DNA from: Mycocentrospora acerina
Taxonomy: Eukaryota; Ascomycota; Dothideomycetes; Pleosporales
NCBI GenBank assembly: GCA_022701365.1
Contig: JAKUHH010000035.1
Location: 154,519 to 218,518 of the forward strand
Direction of reading: 5' to 3'
Length of the DNA: 64,000 nucleotides
Shown here: positions 47,015 to 58,193 of the stretch, in pieces
How the letters are laid out: each line of letters begins with the position of its first letter
How positions within the stretch are numbered: position 1 is the stretch's first letter
Notes under the pieces: generated by a model
What the model saw: only the letters and a program-made list of their open reading frames with translations
The model's database searches: none
What the model was told of the DNA's origin: nothing
Translations under genes and position numbers: made by a program

Positions 47015-48658
47015 ATGAGAGTAAACAGTAGTCTCTCAACACTATTTCTTGCTGCAAGCCTTTTTGGAGTCTATGGGAGGTCAATTACCACTTTCACCTC
47101 CAGTCCGAGTTATGATTACATTGTAGTGGGTGGTGGCGCCTCTGGGCTTGTCGTTTCACAAAGGTTGGCCGAGACAGGCAATTCTGTCTTAGTCCTTGAG
47201 CGTGGAGGCCCTTCCTTCTACCCAACCGGTGGTAATCTTACAGTACCCTGGAATGATACACTCACTATTTTTGAAGTGCCTGGTATTTACCTGTCGCTAT
47301 TTACCTGGCCTGGGCAGAATGCTCTCTGCACTGATACGGCTGAGGTTGCGGGCTGCGTTATTGGAGGCGGGACAGCTGTCAATGGCTACCAATTTGTCAG
47401 ACCGCCTACCTTTGATTTTGATAACTGGCCAGCTGGTTGGCGTTGGGAGGATGGTATCAAGGCTGCCGCCAAGCGAGTGTATGCCCGCAATCCAGGAGAT
47501 ACTAGCCCTTCAACTGATGGAAAATACTACGATAATACGGTCTATGACCTTTTATCAAAGTTGTTAGCTGGCGTTGGCTGGAAAAAGGTGGATACCAACA
47601 AAACACCAAACAAGAAGTTCCAGGTTTACGGCTTTCCATCAATCAATACTATAAATGGGATCCGTGCTGGCCCAGTCCGGACATATCTACCACTCGCTGA
47701 GAGACTGCAGAACTTCAAGCTCGATCTTAACTCTAAGGTCATACGCGTAGTGCGTTCAAATTCAAAGATCACTGGCGTCGAAGTGGAACAGGCAGGACAG
47801 AGAACGATTGTCAACGTGAAGCCAGGTGGCAAAGTTATTCTAGCAGCCGGCGCCATGTCATCGCCACGAATTCTCTTTAATTCTGCAATTGGACCAGTAG
47901 ATCAAATTAATATCGTAAAGTCAGGTTCCACCAACGTTACCTTACCTCCAGAGAATGAATGGATCAAGTCACCTATCGGAATCGCTCGCGACCATGCATA
48001 CGTTGTACTGAATTTCGATGTACCTAGTGGAATGGACGTCTTTCCTCAAACAGCCTTCTCAAGCCCCAGTGAAGAGACATTGGCGTTATACAGAAATGGC
48101 GCTGGTGTGCTTGCTCAGGCATATAACCGGATTATGACTTATACTACCGTAACCGACTCCAAGGGTCGCAAGACGCTATTTCAAGGGCAATGGGTTTCAG
48201 CGGGTAACTCCACCCTTACTCTAAACCTCATGATCACTCACGGAGCCACATCAGTCGGCGAACTCGGTATATCGCCAGAAGGCAACACGTATTGGACCAA
48301 GAATCCGCATTTGAATTCCGCCTCAGACAAAGAAGCAATGGCAAAGGCAATTGATGACATTCTTACTATCAGCCGTCAGGCGAACAGCACTATCAAATAC
48401 ATGGGCGCTGCGAACGCGACTGGTGCGTCAATTGTTGCAAGTTCAGTTCCGCGAGTAGGCGTACATATGACAGGAACAACAAATATGGGTACCGATGCGA
48501 GCCACAGCGTTGTAGATACAAATTGCAAAGTCCGTGGCACAGATAACTTATTTGTTGTAGATGCTGGGATTCATCCCGATCTTCCGACAGGTAACACACA
48601 GGCAATTGTTATGGTCGTCGCCGAACATGCAGTGCAGAAAATTATTGCACTGAAATAA
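47015..48658 (+). CDS. Secreted GMC oxidoreductase (cellobiose-dehydrogenase-like flavodomain)
   Basis: Intronless, 547 aa from Met at 47015. That Met begins a clear signal peptide (MRVNSSLSTLFLAASLFGVYG); the in-frame Met at 46967 adds 16 residues before it. FAD-binding GGGASGL (about 39-45) and VLVLERGG come first, then GGGTAVNGY with the Asn-rich FAD lid. AAGAMSSPRIL is the second GMC signature. The C-terminus carries VHMTGTTNMGTDASHSVVD and HPDLPTGNTQAIVMVVAEHA. The His of HMTGT and the Asn of TGNTQ match the His/Asn pair of cellobiose dehydrogenase flavodomains. There is no cytochrome or cellulose-binding module. Predicted role: extracellular oxidation of sugars or alcohols, possibly feeding electrons to other oxidoreductases (inference). 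It shares no strand or spacing with neighbours that would imply a cluster. Confidence 0.93.
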   Translation: MRVNSSLSTLFLAASLFGVYGRSITTFTSSPSYDYIVVGGGASGLVVSQRLAETGNSVLVLERGGPSFYPTGGNLTVPWNDTLTIFEVPGIYLSLFTWPGQNALCTDTAEVAGCVIGGGTAVNGYQFVRPPTFDFDNWPAGWRWEDGIKAAAKRVYARNPGDTSPSTDGKYYDNTVYDLLSKLLAGVGWKKVDTNKTPNKKFQVYGFPSINTINGIRAGPVRTYLPLAERLQNFKLDLNSKVIRVVRSNSKITGVEVEQAGQRTIVNVKPGGKVILAAGAMSSPRILFNSAIGPVDQINIVKSGSTNVTLPPENEWIKSPIGIARDHAYVVLNFDVPSGMDVFPQTAFSSPSEETLALYRNGAGVLAQAYNRIMTYTTVTDSKGRKTLFQGQWVSAGNSTLTLNLMITHGATSVGELGISPEGNTYWTKNPHLNSASDKEAMAKAIDDILTISRQANSTIKYMGAANATGASIVASSVPRVGVHMTGTTNMGTDASHSVVDTNCKVRGTDNLFVVDAGIHPDLPTGNTQAIVMVVAEHAVQKIIALK

Positions 48659-49137
48659 GGCAATCTTATAACTTGGATGGATGTCAAAGAACATGGACAA
48701 GAGATCTGAGTATAATCTGGTAGCTTATCTTCCTCATCAAACTATCAAATTGATTGAGCTGTCTTTTCTAAAGTGGTGAGAAGAATTGGCAGACTTGGAA
48801 ATTCTAAATAGTGATCTAGGTAAAGGGGAATACTAACATTATTTGTTTTTTCTTTTTTACTTTTCTTAAAATGCCATTTTTAGCCAAATAGATACACTTG
48901 TTAGAGATCCTCCGCATTAGAACGCCAAGCGACCTAAGTTTTTATTTTTGATTGACAAAGTTATCATTTTTGACCTTTTACCTCGCCTTTTCTCGCCTTT
49001 CTACGTTGTGCTTAAGTTAAATATTATCTCAGTCTACTCGAACCCACCGTTTCTTCAATTCATTCAGTTTAATGATGTACAGTGATGGAGTATGGAAAGT
49101 GAGAACATTTCGGTTTTCATATTCAAATGAAAGTTAT
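48659..49137. other. Gene-free stretch
   Basis: The 3' flank of the GMC gene: AT-rich with T-runs near 48845-48870. No gene is seen. Confidence 0.5.
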
Positions 49138-49235
49138 TGGGACACAGCTCTATTCCGCTGTGCCATGCAAGCCAAAAAGATAGTATTATGTGTCATCTGA
49201 TGTATCAGGAGATAGAACATCGTCCAGACAAAAGT
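49138..49235 (+). repeat. Dispersed repeat copy B
   Basis: Shares the core TGCCATGCAAGCCAAAAAG (final base differing in places) and flanking blocks with copies at 40369-40470 and 55029-55138. The left end reads GGGACACAGCTCTATTCCGC. It is diverged but collinear. It creates a spurious 78-codon frame, which I do not annotate as a gene. Confidence 0.7.
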
Positions 49236-51027
49236 GATCATATTTGTACTCGTACCATTATAACTCCACTCATATATGAGTTTTCGGGAATAAATTCAGT
49301 TTTGACGAACATATGGCACAAATCTTTTCTTAAAAACAGGCCGAGATACTTTGTATTCATGAACAATCACTAAAAGTAATATTCAAAACATAGATTCTAT
49401 TTCAGGTTAGTTTTGAGGTGGAATTCTGACGATAAAGACAAACAGTTCTCTATGGTGAGTAAATCGAGGTCTGTCACTTTTCTCCTCCAAATGAATATCT
49501 TAAAACTCATTCTAGGGGCTTAGCGTGTTGTAATATTCTTCAGATTCATCGATTAACTAATTGCAAAAGAGGCTCTCCTTATATAAGATTGTGAATAATT
49601 GGTTCAAGTACATTAAATGTTTCAGGATAGAATTATCCTCGGTAAAGAAACAGTAAATGAGATTTGTAGAATTGAGCATTTACGAGTCTCAGAGGATCTT
49701 GGGCAGAGAGAATACGGCTCACATAGATCAATGTTGTAAATGTGAATTTCATTAGTGGCATCTTCAGAACTTTTATTTCTAATCTGATTGTCAAAAGGGA
49801 TAGATCCTGAACTTAATGCACACCTGCCAATTGGGAGCTCAAGGTGTTCTCAAATCAGCATAAGGTATTTTTAGTAAGATCGCCTACTGAATGATAAATC
49901 AATCAGGCCATATTTGGCACATATATATGCCGCTTTACGGACTTGCTAAGAGAGGTGAAAGTCCCAATTGTACAAATAATGTTTGATATAATGATACTGA
50001 GAATTTCTGAACGAGGAACGTGCCAAACAAAGCTGTATGTAGCTATGCTAAAATCGGTGCATATCTCTGATTCTGCTCTTGTAAAATTTGAAAGTAATGA
50101 CATACGATGAGATGAATGTAACGTAACGTCATGTCAGCTGTGGTACAGGCTTCATGCACGCATTGGTGGTGATACCCTGTTGAACTCTTATTGCCGGAGA
50201 TAGATTGATGGCTTGAGTAATACTTAGGGAGCCTACTTTAGCGCGTACCCGGGTCTCATTGGACAAGAATACGAAGTTCTATACACCTGAATATATGCTT
50301 AGATAGAAGACTTGACAGAAAGACAACAAATGACAATCTCATCTTTGATGCTGTTAACAAAAAAGCTTCGTATGCAACAGACCACATATCTGTTGTGGCT
50401 TTCAAACTCAATTTGCCGAGTCACTTTAATTTCAGCTAGGCGTACCGCCACTAAAACCGTTTTCGACACGGAGAGATAGCATGTGGCTGAATTGTCGGAC
50501 CGCTTTATTCAAAATGACCATAATGGGGTGCATATGTTCCGAAGTCCTATCTTAATGTTTCATTGTACTGTGTACCAATACGAATGACCGTCAAAATTAT
50601 AATCTGACAAGAAGACCTGCCTGCTTGTTCTATGTGGAATTATATTCGTAGTTTTACTTCGGCTAAGCTACGTGATACAATGTTTTACTTAGATAGCAAA
50701 TCTTGGAACCATTTTGATGGAACGACTTGCTCACTTCATTCGAAAGGACTGAATATCAAGGCCTAGAAAAAGCTTAGCTTACCAGTAAGGCGACACAGCC
50801 TGCAGATTGCAATTTACTCGGTAGTCTATTAAATCGTTTCAACTAGTGAGTAGATGAACGACTAGGCCGAACATTTTGGCAAGGCTACCTGGTAACGCGC
50901 TAACTAATATGTTACCTCATGGTCGTCATTCAATTAATGGGTGTTCTGACCTTTCACATATATATATTCAGCCAATTCCCTTATAGTTCTCGTCATTTCA
51001 AACATCTTCTTCAGGCTCCATAGAATC
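49236..51027. other. Gene-free stretch
   Basis: AT-rich with short frames only. Over the last 100 bp the sequence becomes less AT-rich and leads into the chitosanase start. Confidence 0.5.
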
Positions 51028-51898
51028 ATGCATATTCCCGTCTTATCTCAGCTTGCAATCGCTATCCTCGCCCTAGCTCCGGCTGGAATGGCGCGCGATG
51101 TTCCTACGAATGTCCGCAACTTCTACAACAAAGTCAAAGCTGAAAAAAGCTGTGCCCATGAGCTTCAGGGAGGATTCTACAGTCAGCAAGACGGACCCAA
51201 AAGTTAGTCATACTCTCGAGGTTCCTCAAAACGCAGCGCTTTTCTGACATCCAATAAAGCGTTTTCTTACTGCCAAGACGCCAAAACCGGAGTTATCTAT
51301 CTTCACGGAAAGAATGGTAACCTATCCAATATGGACGTTGATTGCGATGGTACCCAAGGTGGTGCAGGTGAAGACGGGCGCTGTGGCAGCAGTGGCGATA
51401 CGCAAAGCCAGACATCGTTCCAAGACATCGTTTCTAGCTACAAGGCTGGCGTCAACGACTTGAACGCCAAAGTTCACTCATACGTGGTCTTCGGCAACGA
51501 TGGTACAAGTCCCTCGTTCGATCCGCAGCATTACGGTATCAAACCGCTAAGCGTCATGGCGGTAGTATGTGGTAATAAGCTGGTATGAATACATCTTACG
51601 ATTCCATTAAGTTTCTACTAATCTGTTAACAAAGATTTATGGAGTATGGGGTGACGAAAATGGTAATGACGGTGCCCCCCTCGTTGGTGAAGCATCGATC
51701 TCGCTCGCAACGGCCTGTTATGGTAGCTCGAATATCAACGGAAATCAAGGCCACGATATTAACGATGTACTGTACGTTGCATTTCCAGGAGATGGAACCG
51801 TACCAGGCGCGAAAGGAGCAAAATGGAACGCACGTTCTTTCGATGAATTTGAGAGCAGCATCGAAACACTTGGTAATAAGCTTGTCGCTCGGCTTTGA
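51028..51898 (+). CDS. Secreted GH75 endo-chitosanase
   Basis: Hydrolyses beta-1,4 bonds in chitosan; secreted. Exons 51028-51202, 51260-51582 and 51635-51898 give 253 aa; introns are 57 and 52 bp, the first with a GTTAGT donor. A signal peptide (about 1-22, SQLAIAILALAPAGMA) precedes NFYNKVKAEKSC and LQGGFYS. The GH75 core follows: GVIYLHGKNGNLSNMDVDCD, DGRCGSSGDTQSQTSFQDIV, VHSYVVFGNDG and PLSVMAVVCGNKL. IYGVWGDENG and LVGEASISLATACYG then supply the expected acid/base pair, Asp about 173 and Glu about 185 (12 apart). The end is FDEFESSIETLGNKLVAR. Frame and catalytic residues are intact. Chitosanases may help in remodelling the fungus's own wall or degrading competitors; its placement among AT-rich repeats is notable. 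Confidence 0.95.
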
Positions 51899-52977
51899 GT
51901 GGAATAGAGAATTGATATATTAGTTGGTAAACAGTATCAAAGCAATGAAGGCTACAAGCTTCTTTAGACATAGCATAGCAATGATATAAAATCTATGCAG
52001 TACAGAAGATCGATAGAGATCATATGCCTACTACAAGGTGCTTTTATCGTCGTTAAGAAAGCAGCTACATTCTATCAGTGCGCTTCCAAAGTGTAAATTA
52101 CATGCCACGCCTTGCAGAGTACTTTAATCAATTTAAAATGTGAGATGTATTGTCTTTACAAATTGAAAAAAATTGGTCTTGTTTGAGAGACAAATCGAGG
52201 GAGTCATAAGTAAAATTCACCAGGAGGCAAAGGAAGATAAATTTAATTACAAATTCCATATCCTTGGTATGAGAATATCAATCAGAATGACTGGCAACAA
52301 TGGTGCGTTGAGGAAAATCGAGCATAGGAGCAAAAGTGGTGTGTGGGGAAAACTAGACTAAAAAGATAGATAGGAGGGGCCTGTGTTTCCCTGACAAAAG
52401 TTGCCATCACGACATATCTTGGTAGACACAGGTCGTGATTCCGAAACAATTAGTAGTTCTGAAACATGCTAATAATCTGGTGATTGCCTTCCGCTCCGTA
52501 CTGTTTCCGTCATGGTCGACATATAGATCCATGACGATACAAGCAATGCAACGTCGGGTTCCCCGAATACGAGCTTACTAGTCCTAGTGACATCCTTAAA
52601 TTGCCTAAGATGTGCGTCTCTGTCGCCTGTGCTTTGATAAGCTTGTACCCTGGTGGCGTTGCTTAGTAGGCCGATCCTCTAGATTTAATTTAGTGGTACC
52701 TGTCAATGGCATCATCTTCTTCAATACAGTTTAGCTAGATAATGAATTGCGGAGTCGTTATGCTCATCAGTGGCTACCTGCGTAACTAGCGTTTGGCATG
52801 TCAGTGCGCCTCTCGTGTCCGTGCATTTGACCTCATCAGCCTTAATAATATTACAGCGCCTGACAACGCACTGAAATCGACTGTCTCACGACGTATTGAG
52901 GCTTATTATGTAGAAGAAGAAGCAAGAAATAACTAAAGATTTTCTTTTGAAAACTAAACGCTGCAGCATCCTTGTTG
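51899..52977. other. Gene-free stretch before the AT-rich block
   Basis: The 3' flank of the chitosanase, then about 1 kb of mixed composition. A 62-codon plus frame at 52173 is unsupported. A less AT-rich island at 52480-52680 could be an old repeat remnant, but I cannot name it. Confidence 0.4.
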
Positions 52978-53009
52978 CGACTAAGCACGTGCACAATCAA
53001 CGTAGCTTA
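52978..53009 (+). repeat. 32-nt motif shared with 63674-63705, copy 1
   Basis: The motif begins CGACTAAGCACGTGCAC and matches 63674-63705 except for two positions. Here both are A where the other copy has G, the transition expected from RIP read on one strand. It contains the palindrome GCACGTGC. It marks the edge of the strongly AT-rich block. Confidence 0.75.
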
Positions 53010-53039
53010 GCTAAGATTGTATCTTTTGTGCTGTCTTAA

Positions 53040-55959
53040 ATTTTTGATCATTAAAGATGATACAACTTGTGTTGGTGCACTCAACGCCTTGATTTACTTA
53101 ACGCCCTAAAACATTAAAACTATCTCATCTAGAAATAAAGCTATTAAGCTATACACAATGGGTAATATTATAAACTATATAGTAGATAGTATAGATAATA
53201 TTTATAAACTTTTGCTTTTCTTAAATTTACTTAGTAGCCTAATTGCACAGCTTTCTAAGACTTACTACTACTTAATGCATCTACTACCTATTTCTTATAC
53301 TTAGCAGCTTCTTAAAGAGGCCTTGAGATTTTATATTACTCTCTTAAATATAATTAGAGAGCTTTTCTAGTGTTATTCTCTTGTCTCGTATGCTCTTATT
53401 TAGTTGCCTACTTTGCCCTCTTCTTCACTCTAACTGTGAAGCTATGAAAAGGCTGACCTTCTTGCTGCTAAGGCTAGAAGTTATATATATTGCAGGCTAA
53501 CATTAACTGCCTTTGTTACCTCACTTCCTATATGCTACTTTGAGCTATCTTTTCTAGATACAGCTTAGAAGCTATTTTAAGTTCCCTTTTATTAGCTTTT
53601 AATGTCAAAGCTTTTTTTCTTTTTTCTCTTTTACTGATTATTAAACAAATCCATCTTTATTTTATAGAGTGAAATAAAAATAATACACTATAGTGCTAGT
53701 AATATTAGTAAGAATTAAGAGCTTCACTAAGCCTTTAGTGCTTCTTCCTAATAATTAGCATTTTTTAAATATCTTAGTTTTAAAGACTAGGAAGCTTATT
53801 TTTAAGCTTAAAAGTAGTAAAGTATTAAACAAAGTCTCTTAACTTCTTCTAAATTTTTACTAGCTACACCTTTTTATAATAGCCTTTCTAAATTTCTTTA
53901 ATTAGACTTAATAATATGTAAGTTTATAAGTAACTAATGTTATTTTTAGTACATTATTTAAGTTTTTACTTTGTTTAAATAGTGAAACTGTTGTTCCTTT
54001 AAGAATCTTAATGTTATTTCTAAGCTTTTTTAGATGTATCTAAAAAGTAACATTTTTAAACTAAGAGAAGCCTTAATTTATGTTAATTTTAATAAGTAGG
54101 ATTTTTAAGTATACTATCAATAGAGGCTTAAATATAACTATATAAGTTAAGTAAAGAGAGATATTGTGAACAAAACTCGTCCTCAAAATACAGTAATTTT
54201 AGAGATCTGTAAATTATTAAGTCTTTATTTATCAAAAACAAGAAACCTTAAAGTCTAATAGGCTATGCCTAGTTAGGAGACTTAGCACAAACCTTAACCT
54301 GATAGAAAGTTAATAAGAAACTAACTGCTAAGCTACTTAGACTTATTAATCTAAGACTTATCCTTAGGCCCTCTAAGTATAACTAGCAGTATTAGATGCC
54401 TTAAAGATAACTTACAGAACTAATGTAGATAGTCTACACAGACTAACTAGGAACCTAGCCCTTACCTAGGACTGCCTTAGTATACCTAGCAGCACTTAAT
54501 ACTTTACAGACAACCTAAAGATATAATCTGATTAGACATAGACTAACTAGATAAGTATAAATAGATAGGTATTGATAAGATATTAATGCTCCTAATTTAT
54601 TTAATTTATACCTAGCATTAGCCATTAGGGCCTTGGCCCTTACATTAAGATCTTTCTTCTTTTGTTTTAGTATAGTATTTAAATAACTGTTTAAGGTAGG
54701 CAAGCCCTTTATTATTATTAGTTTCTCTACATCTTAATAACCTAATACATTTTTTAAGTTTTTTATATTTAGTTACATTAACTTGGATTAATTATAGACT
54801 TTTTATCATATACTTTAAGAAAAGTCTTAGTAGCAACTTGATTCTATCAGCATATATAAATGCTATAAATGTTATCTATTTACATTAGCTATTTTAGATA
54901 GCTGCTATACTCTCCTTTTTCTCTAATGGTTTATCACTAAATATTTAAGTTTTAATTAGCTGGTGATACTGAGTAGGATGATTTTCTTAATTATATAATA
55001 TATGTTGTAAGGCTTAATTATCAGCAAGTGGTTCAACCTGAGAATCTGCACTGTTCTATTCCAGGATCTATCAGATGATAGATCATAGTACCTTTTTGGC
55101 TTGCATGGCATAGTGGAATAGAGATGTGTCCTGACATTAATATTGTACTTGTTAATTTTACTAATTATGAAGTTAAAATATAAGTCATGTTTAACTCTTA
55201 AGTTAGCTAAAAAGTAATTAATATCTATAGCAGTTTTCTTCTAAAACTTAAAATAGTATAGATTTTAGTTAATAAATGAAGTAAATTAGCTTTTACTATT
55301 AGACTTTTAAGCTATGTATAAATTAAACTTTAAATTATCTTTTATTTAAGTAGTAGGCTTTACTTTATATAGCATTCTATATGTTTTTTGAATGCTTCCT
55401 CTTCTAAAGAGTAGAACTTTTAATATATATTATAGCTATATGTATAGTTTAAAAAGCCTAGTGCATCTCTAAATTATAGACTAACAAACAATTTAATATT
55501 CACCTATTTTTGAAAATAAAAGATTCTTTATTATAGATAAATCCTTATTTCTGTTATTGCAGCCTTAATTAAACTTATATTAGTAGGTTTGTAACACGTT
55601 AAAGTGTAGGGTCAGTTTAGTGTTCTAAAGCATTAAGTGAATCTAGGCATTAAATGCACAGATTTAATAAAACTGAAAAACTTAAGGATTTTGTTAAATT
55701 TTGTTAAAGATATAATGTAAATAAGATTCTCTTATTTTATAGTTCTAATCATCTATGTACAATAAAACATTAAATTCCTTTGTCAATTAAGTTTCTAAGA
55801 ATTGAGTTATGTAATGTCAGATTTATTCTTCCCATCTCTCTAATCTATTTTCGCTTTATAAAAGAGAATTACTTTGATTCCTGTTATTAAGTGTGTAGAC
55901 TTGAGTCTTTAATATCAAAATACTTGTAAATAAAACGTCCCTTTAACTTAAACTGTAAG
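53040..55959. other. TA-rich, RIP-like block without genes
   Basis: The sequence is dominated by TA, TTA and TAG words, has almost no CG, and is interrupted by stops in every frame. I cannot identify a specific element over most of it. Frames such as 54515-54703 (-) may be chance survivors. A dispersed repeat (55029-55138, -) is embedded. Confidence 0.7.
55029..55138 (-). repeat. Dispersed repeat copy C
   Basis: Read on the minus strand it begins TGTCAGGACACATCTCTATT, continues with TGCCATGCAAGCCAAAAAGG, then TACTATGATCTATCATCTGA and ends with GATTCTCAGGTTGAAC. It is the most complete of three copies (others at 40369 and 49138, plus strand). A 5' TG... end and its setting in an element-rich block fit an LTR-type terminus; no matching element body was identified. 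Confidence 0.72.
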
Positions 55960-56360
55960 GGAGTATGAGTAAAATCTTATCAGTGTTTAATCTCTACTCT
56001 AGAATCAGAGCAAGCAGCTATACAAAAGCTTTTGCAGAAAACATAAGAAGCAACAGCAAAATAGCTGCTTCCTGCAGGAGCTATAATCTAAAGGCCTACT
56101 TTTACAACAAGAATCTGTTTACAAGCTCTATATATATTATTGCCATGTAATAAGAGCACTGACACTGCTTTAATAGGCTTCTAAGGCTCCTAAAAAGATG
56201 TGAGGGAACAACCAGGAGAAACTTGTTGTTTTATTAGGAGTGTTGAACTCGGAGGCTTTATAGGAACTGAGTGCTCACGTGCAGGCTAACAAAAGTGTTC
56301 ATAGCTTATGAGGAACACCAGCGCCTTATAGACTAAAGTCTGCATAGGCATTATTTTATT
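55960..56360 (+). mobile_element. 3' fragment of a Tad-like LINE, plus orientation
   Basis: Collinear in inverse orientation with the 3' part of the LINE relic at 61750-63660. Shared blocks include CTGCAGGAGCT, TCTAAAGGCCTACT, GTAATAAGAGCACT (there GTAGTAAGAGCACT), GGCTTCTA and AGCGCCTTATAGACTAA followed by GTCTGCATAGGCATTATT. The LINE coding part is absent, as expected from 5' truncation. A stretch of about 100 bp at 56206-56304 is missing from the other copy, so it is an insertion here or was lost there. Confidence 0.75.
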
Positions 56361-57773
56361 TAAACGGCTCATTTAGATATGTTCTACACAAATGAAGAAT
56401 GAAAGATCTTGCTTACATATATGTCTGGAATTCCGTATCATTTTCCGCTTGCAGCATTTTTCGAGCTCAACAATTCCTGCACAGCCATATATCTGCGCAG
56501 GACCTAGCCCACGCAAATATCTTGGTTCTCTCAATCTCTTTACTAAATCTTATTAATAAAGCAGGATGCTTAAATGTATATCATTAAAAATGCTACTGAA
56601 TAGTCACGTCAGCTGTATTTGTGTCTGTGTACTCAACGATTGGACCCACAAAGCAACTTAACGACAGAAATCCGTCACAGCTTCGATACGTAAAAGCTCT
56701 GGGAATAGATTCAGAAGAAAATCATAATCTAGTAGTATGCGATTCTTTGATTCTCCTTTAACTTTAAAAGATCAATCCACGTGTTTCATAAGTAAGTCGG
56801 CCACCTCACTGAGCTGCTATACTTCGCATGTAAATTGCGCAACAATACAGCAAACTGCAAAGTGCGTTGGTGTTAGAGAAGTTACTGTTTTCAACGCCCT
56901 AATCCAGAAGGCTATACGCATGTATCAAGGAACCAGTCACAGACAAGACCGGATAGCGCCCGATAAAGAACTTGTTTATGAGTCGCCGATAGACAGAAAA
57001 CTGATGGATTCCGACCTGATCGCTACTTCAAAGATCAAAAGCTCAAGTAGTTCTTATTATTTTTTCAAAGGGTACGCGTTAATGTATTGACATAAACGTT
57101 GCGTATCAAGAATTACAGACTATACTTGCAGGCATCTTTTAGCATTACAGTGCTTAAGATCTTGCTAAGAACAAGCAGGAGAGCCCTTATATAGAGATGT
57201 ACTAAATAACTTTGAAAGTTATTAATTTGTACACTAATTTAATTACACAAGCTGTATAGTTAAGAAACAAGGGGCTGCTGGCTAAAATTCGCTCTTATCG
57301 CTTTAGCAAATTCGTTCCAACGTTGAGTAAGGCGTATGTCAATCAACACTAATAGTCTTTTACGTGCTAGCATATGAGCACCCAGCGCTTACATAATCTG
57401 CTTTGTTAGTTATCTAATAATATAACAAGTCTCTCCTCTAATTGTTCACTCGTAACTTGAACTTCACTCTTTACTTGATATCACTGCTCCACTCCACCGA
57501 AATTGCTACTTCACTTTAGTTAGTTTGATACAATAAGGCTAGAAGATCAAGAGTAGACTGATTCAATTTGAAAACCTATCTAGCTTGTTGAAAGACATAT
57601 GATAAGCTTTGATTTGATGATTACTCTTGTCTCTGAAAAGCAAAATCTCAAACAAAGGAGTGAAATAAGAACATATTGACACTAAAAAACTATTTCTTAT
57701 CCCCTCTAATTAACTTCTTTCAAATCTCTCACTTTACAAAAGAAGCGGGTAAGGAGGAGTCTGCTAGCAACGT
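56361..57773. other. AT-rich stretch with one unrecognised frame
   Basis: A 117-codon plus frame at 56737-57090 (MRFFDSPLTLKD...) is open, less AT-biased than its surroundings, and contains TAKCVGVREVTVFNALIQKA. I cannot assign it and see no signal peptide, so it may be a gene fragment. Repeated words such as CTTTCAAATCTC occur towards the 3' end. Confidence 0.35.
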
Positions 57774-58193
57774 CTAAGAGAAAGTGACGGAGCGAGAAGA
57801 ACCGCAGTTGGTAGAGCCAACAACACTCCAACCGGAGCAGGCACATGTCGGAACAACAGTCAAGACGCAGTTAGTGCCGGGCAGTAGGTTAGGGATGTCG
57901 GAGTTGCGACCGCGGTTGGCAGGGAGGTTGATGGCGGTACCGCCGAAGTTAATACGGTTTCCGTTCACAATAGCAAAGCTGTGGGTAATTCGTCAGTTAC
58001 AGGCGGTCTAAGGAGGCTGAGAAGAGGTAGAGAATAGGATTTACCCTCGAATAGTGCAGGTGTTCTGGCATTGGCGTTTATCGAGAGTGGTGCTCTCGAG
58101 AGCGCTTCTTTCAAGGTTTTCCAAGTCGACAGGGCTAGCGGCGACGAAAGCAGCCATGGAAATGATAGTGGCAACAATGGTAGAGGTGAGCAT
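57774..58193 (-). CDS. Small cysteine-rich secreted protein with Kex2-type site (effector candidate)
   Basis: Two exons (58193-58045, 57978-57774), 66-bp intron, 117 aa. A signal peptide (MLTSTIVATIISMAAFVAAS) is followed by a propeptide of about 20 residues ending LDKR, a Kex2-like cleavage site. The mature part is about 77 residues with six Cys: RQCQNTC at its start, GTNCVLTVVPTCAC in the middle and TNCGSS near the end. It also has an Asn/Gly-rich centre (NGNRINFGGTAINLPANRG). Six Cys would allow three disulphides. I do not recognise a named family. The gene lies inside an AT-rich transposon graveyard yet keeps intact frame, splice sites and balanced codons, which suggests selection. Secretion, processing and Cys content fit an effector or antimicrobial peptide; both are inference. 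Confidence 0.82.

Noticed and set aside
1759..48658. Possible secondary-metabolite cluster (P450, O-methyltransferase, BBE oxidase, hydrolase, GMC oxidase)
   Set aside because: The genes are separated by housekeeping genes and many kilobases, and no polyketide, peptide or terpene synthase is present.
49137..49373. 78-codon frame starting MGHSSIPLCHASQKD
   Set aside because: Most of it is the dispersed repeat copy B, so it is not a gene.
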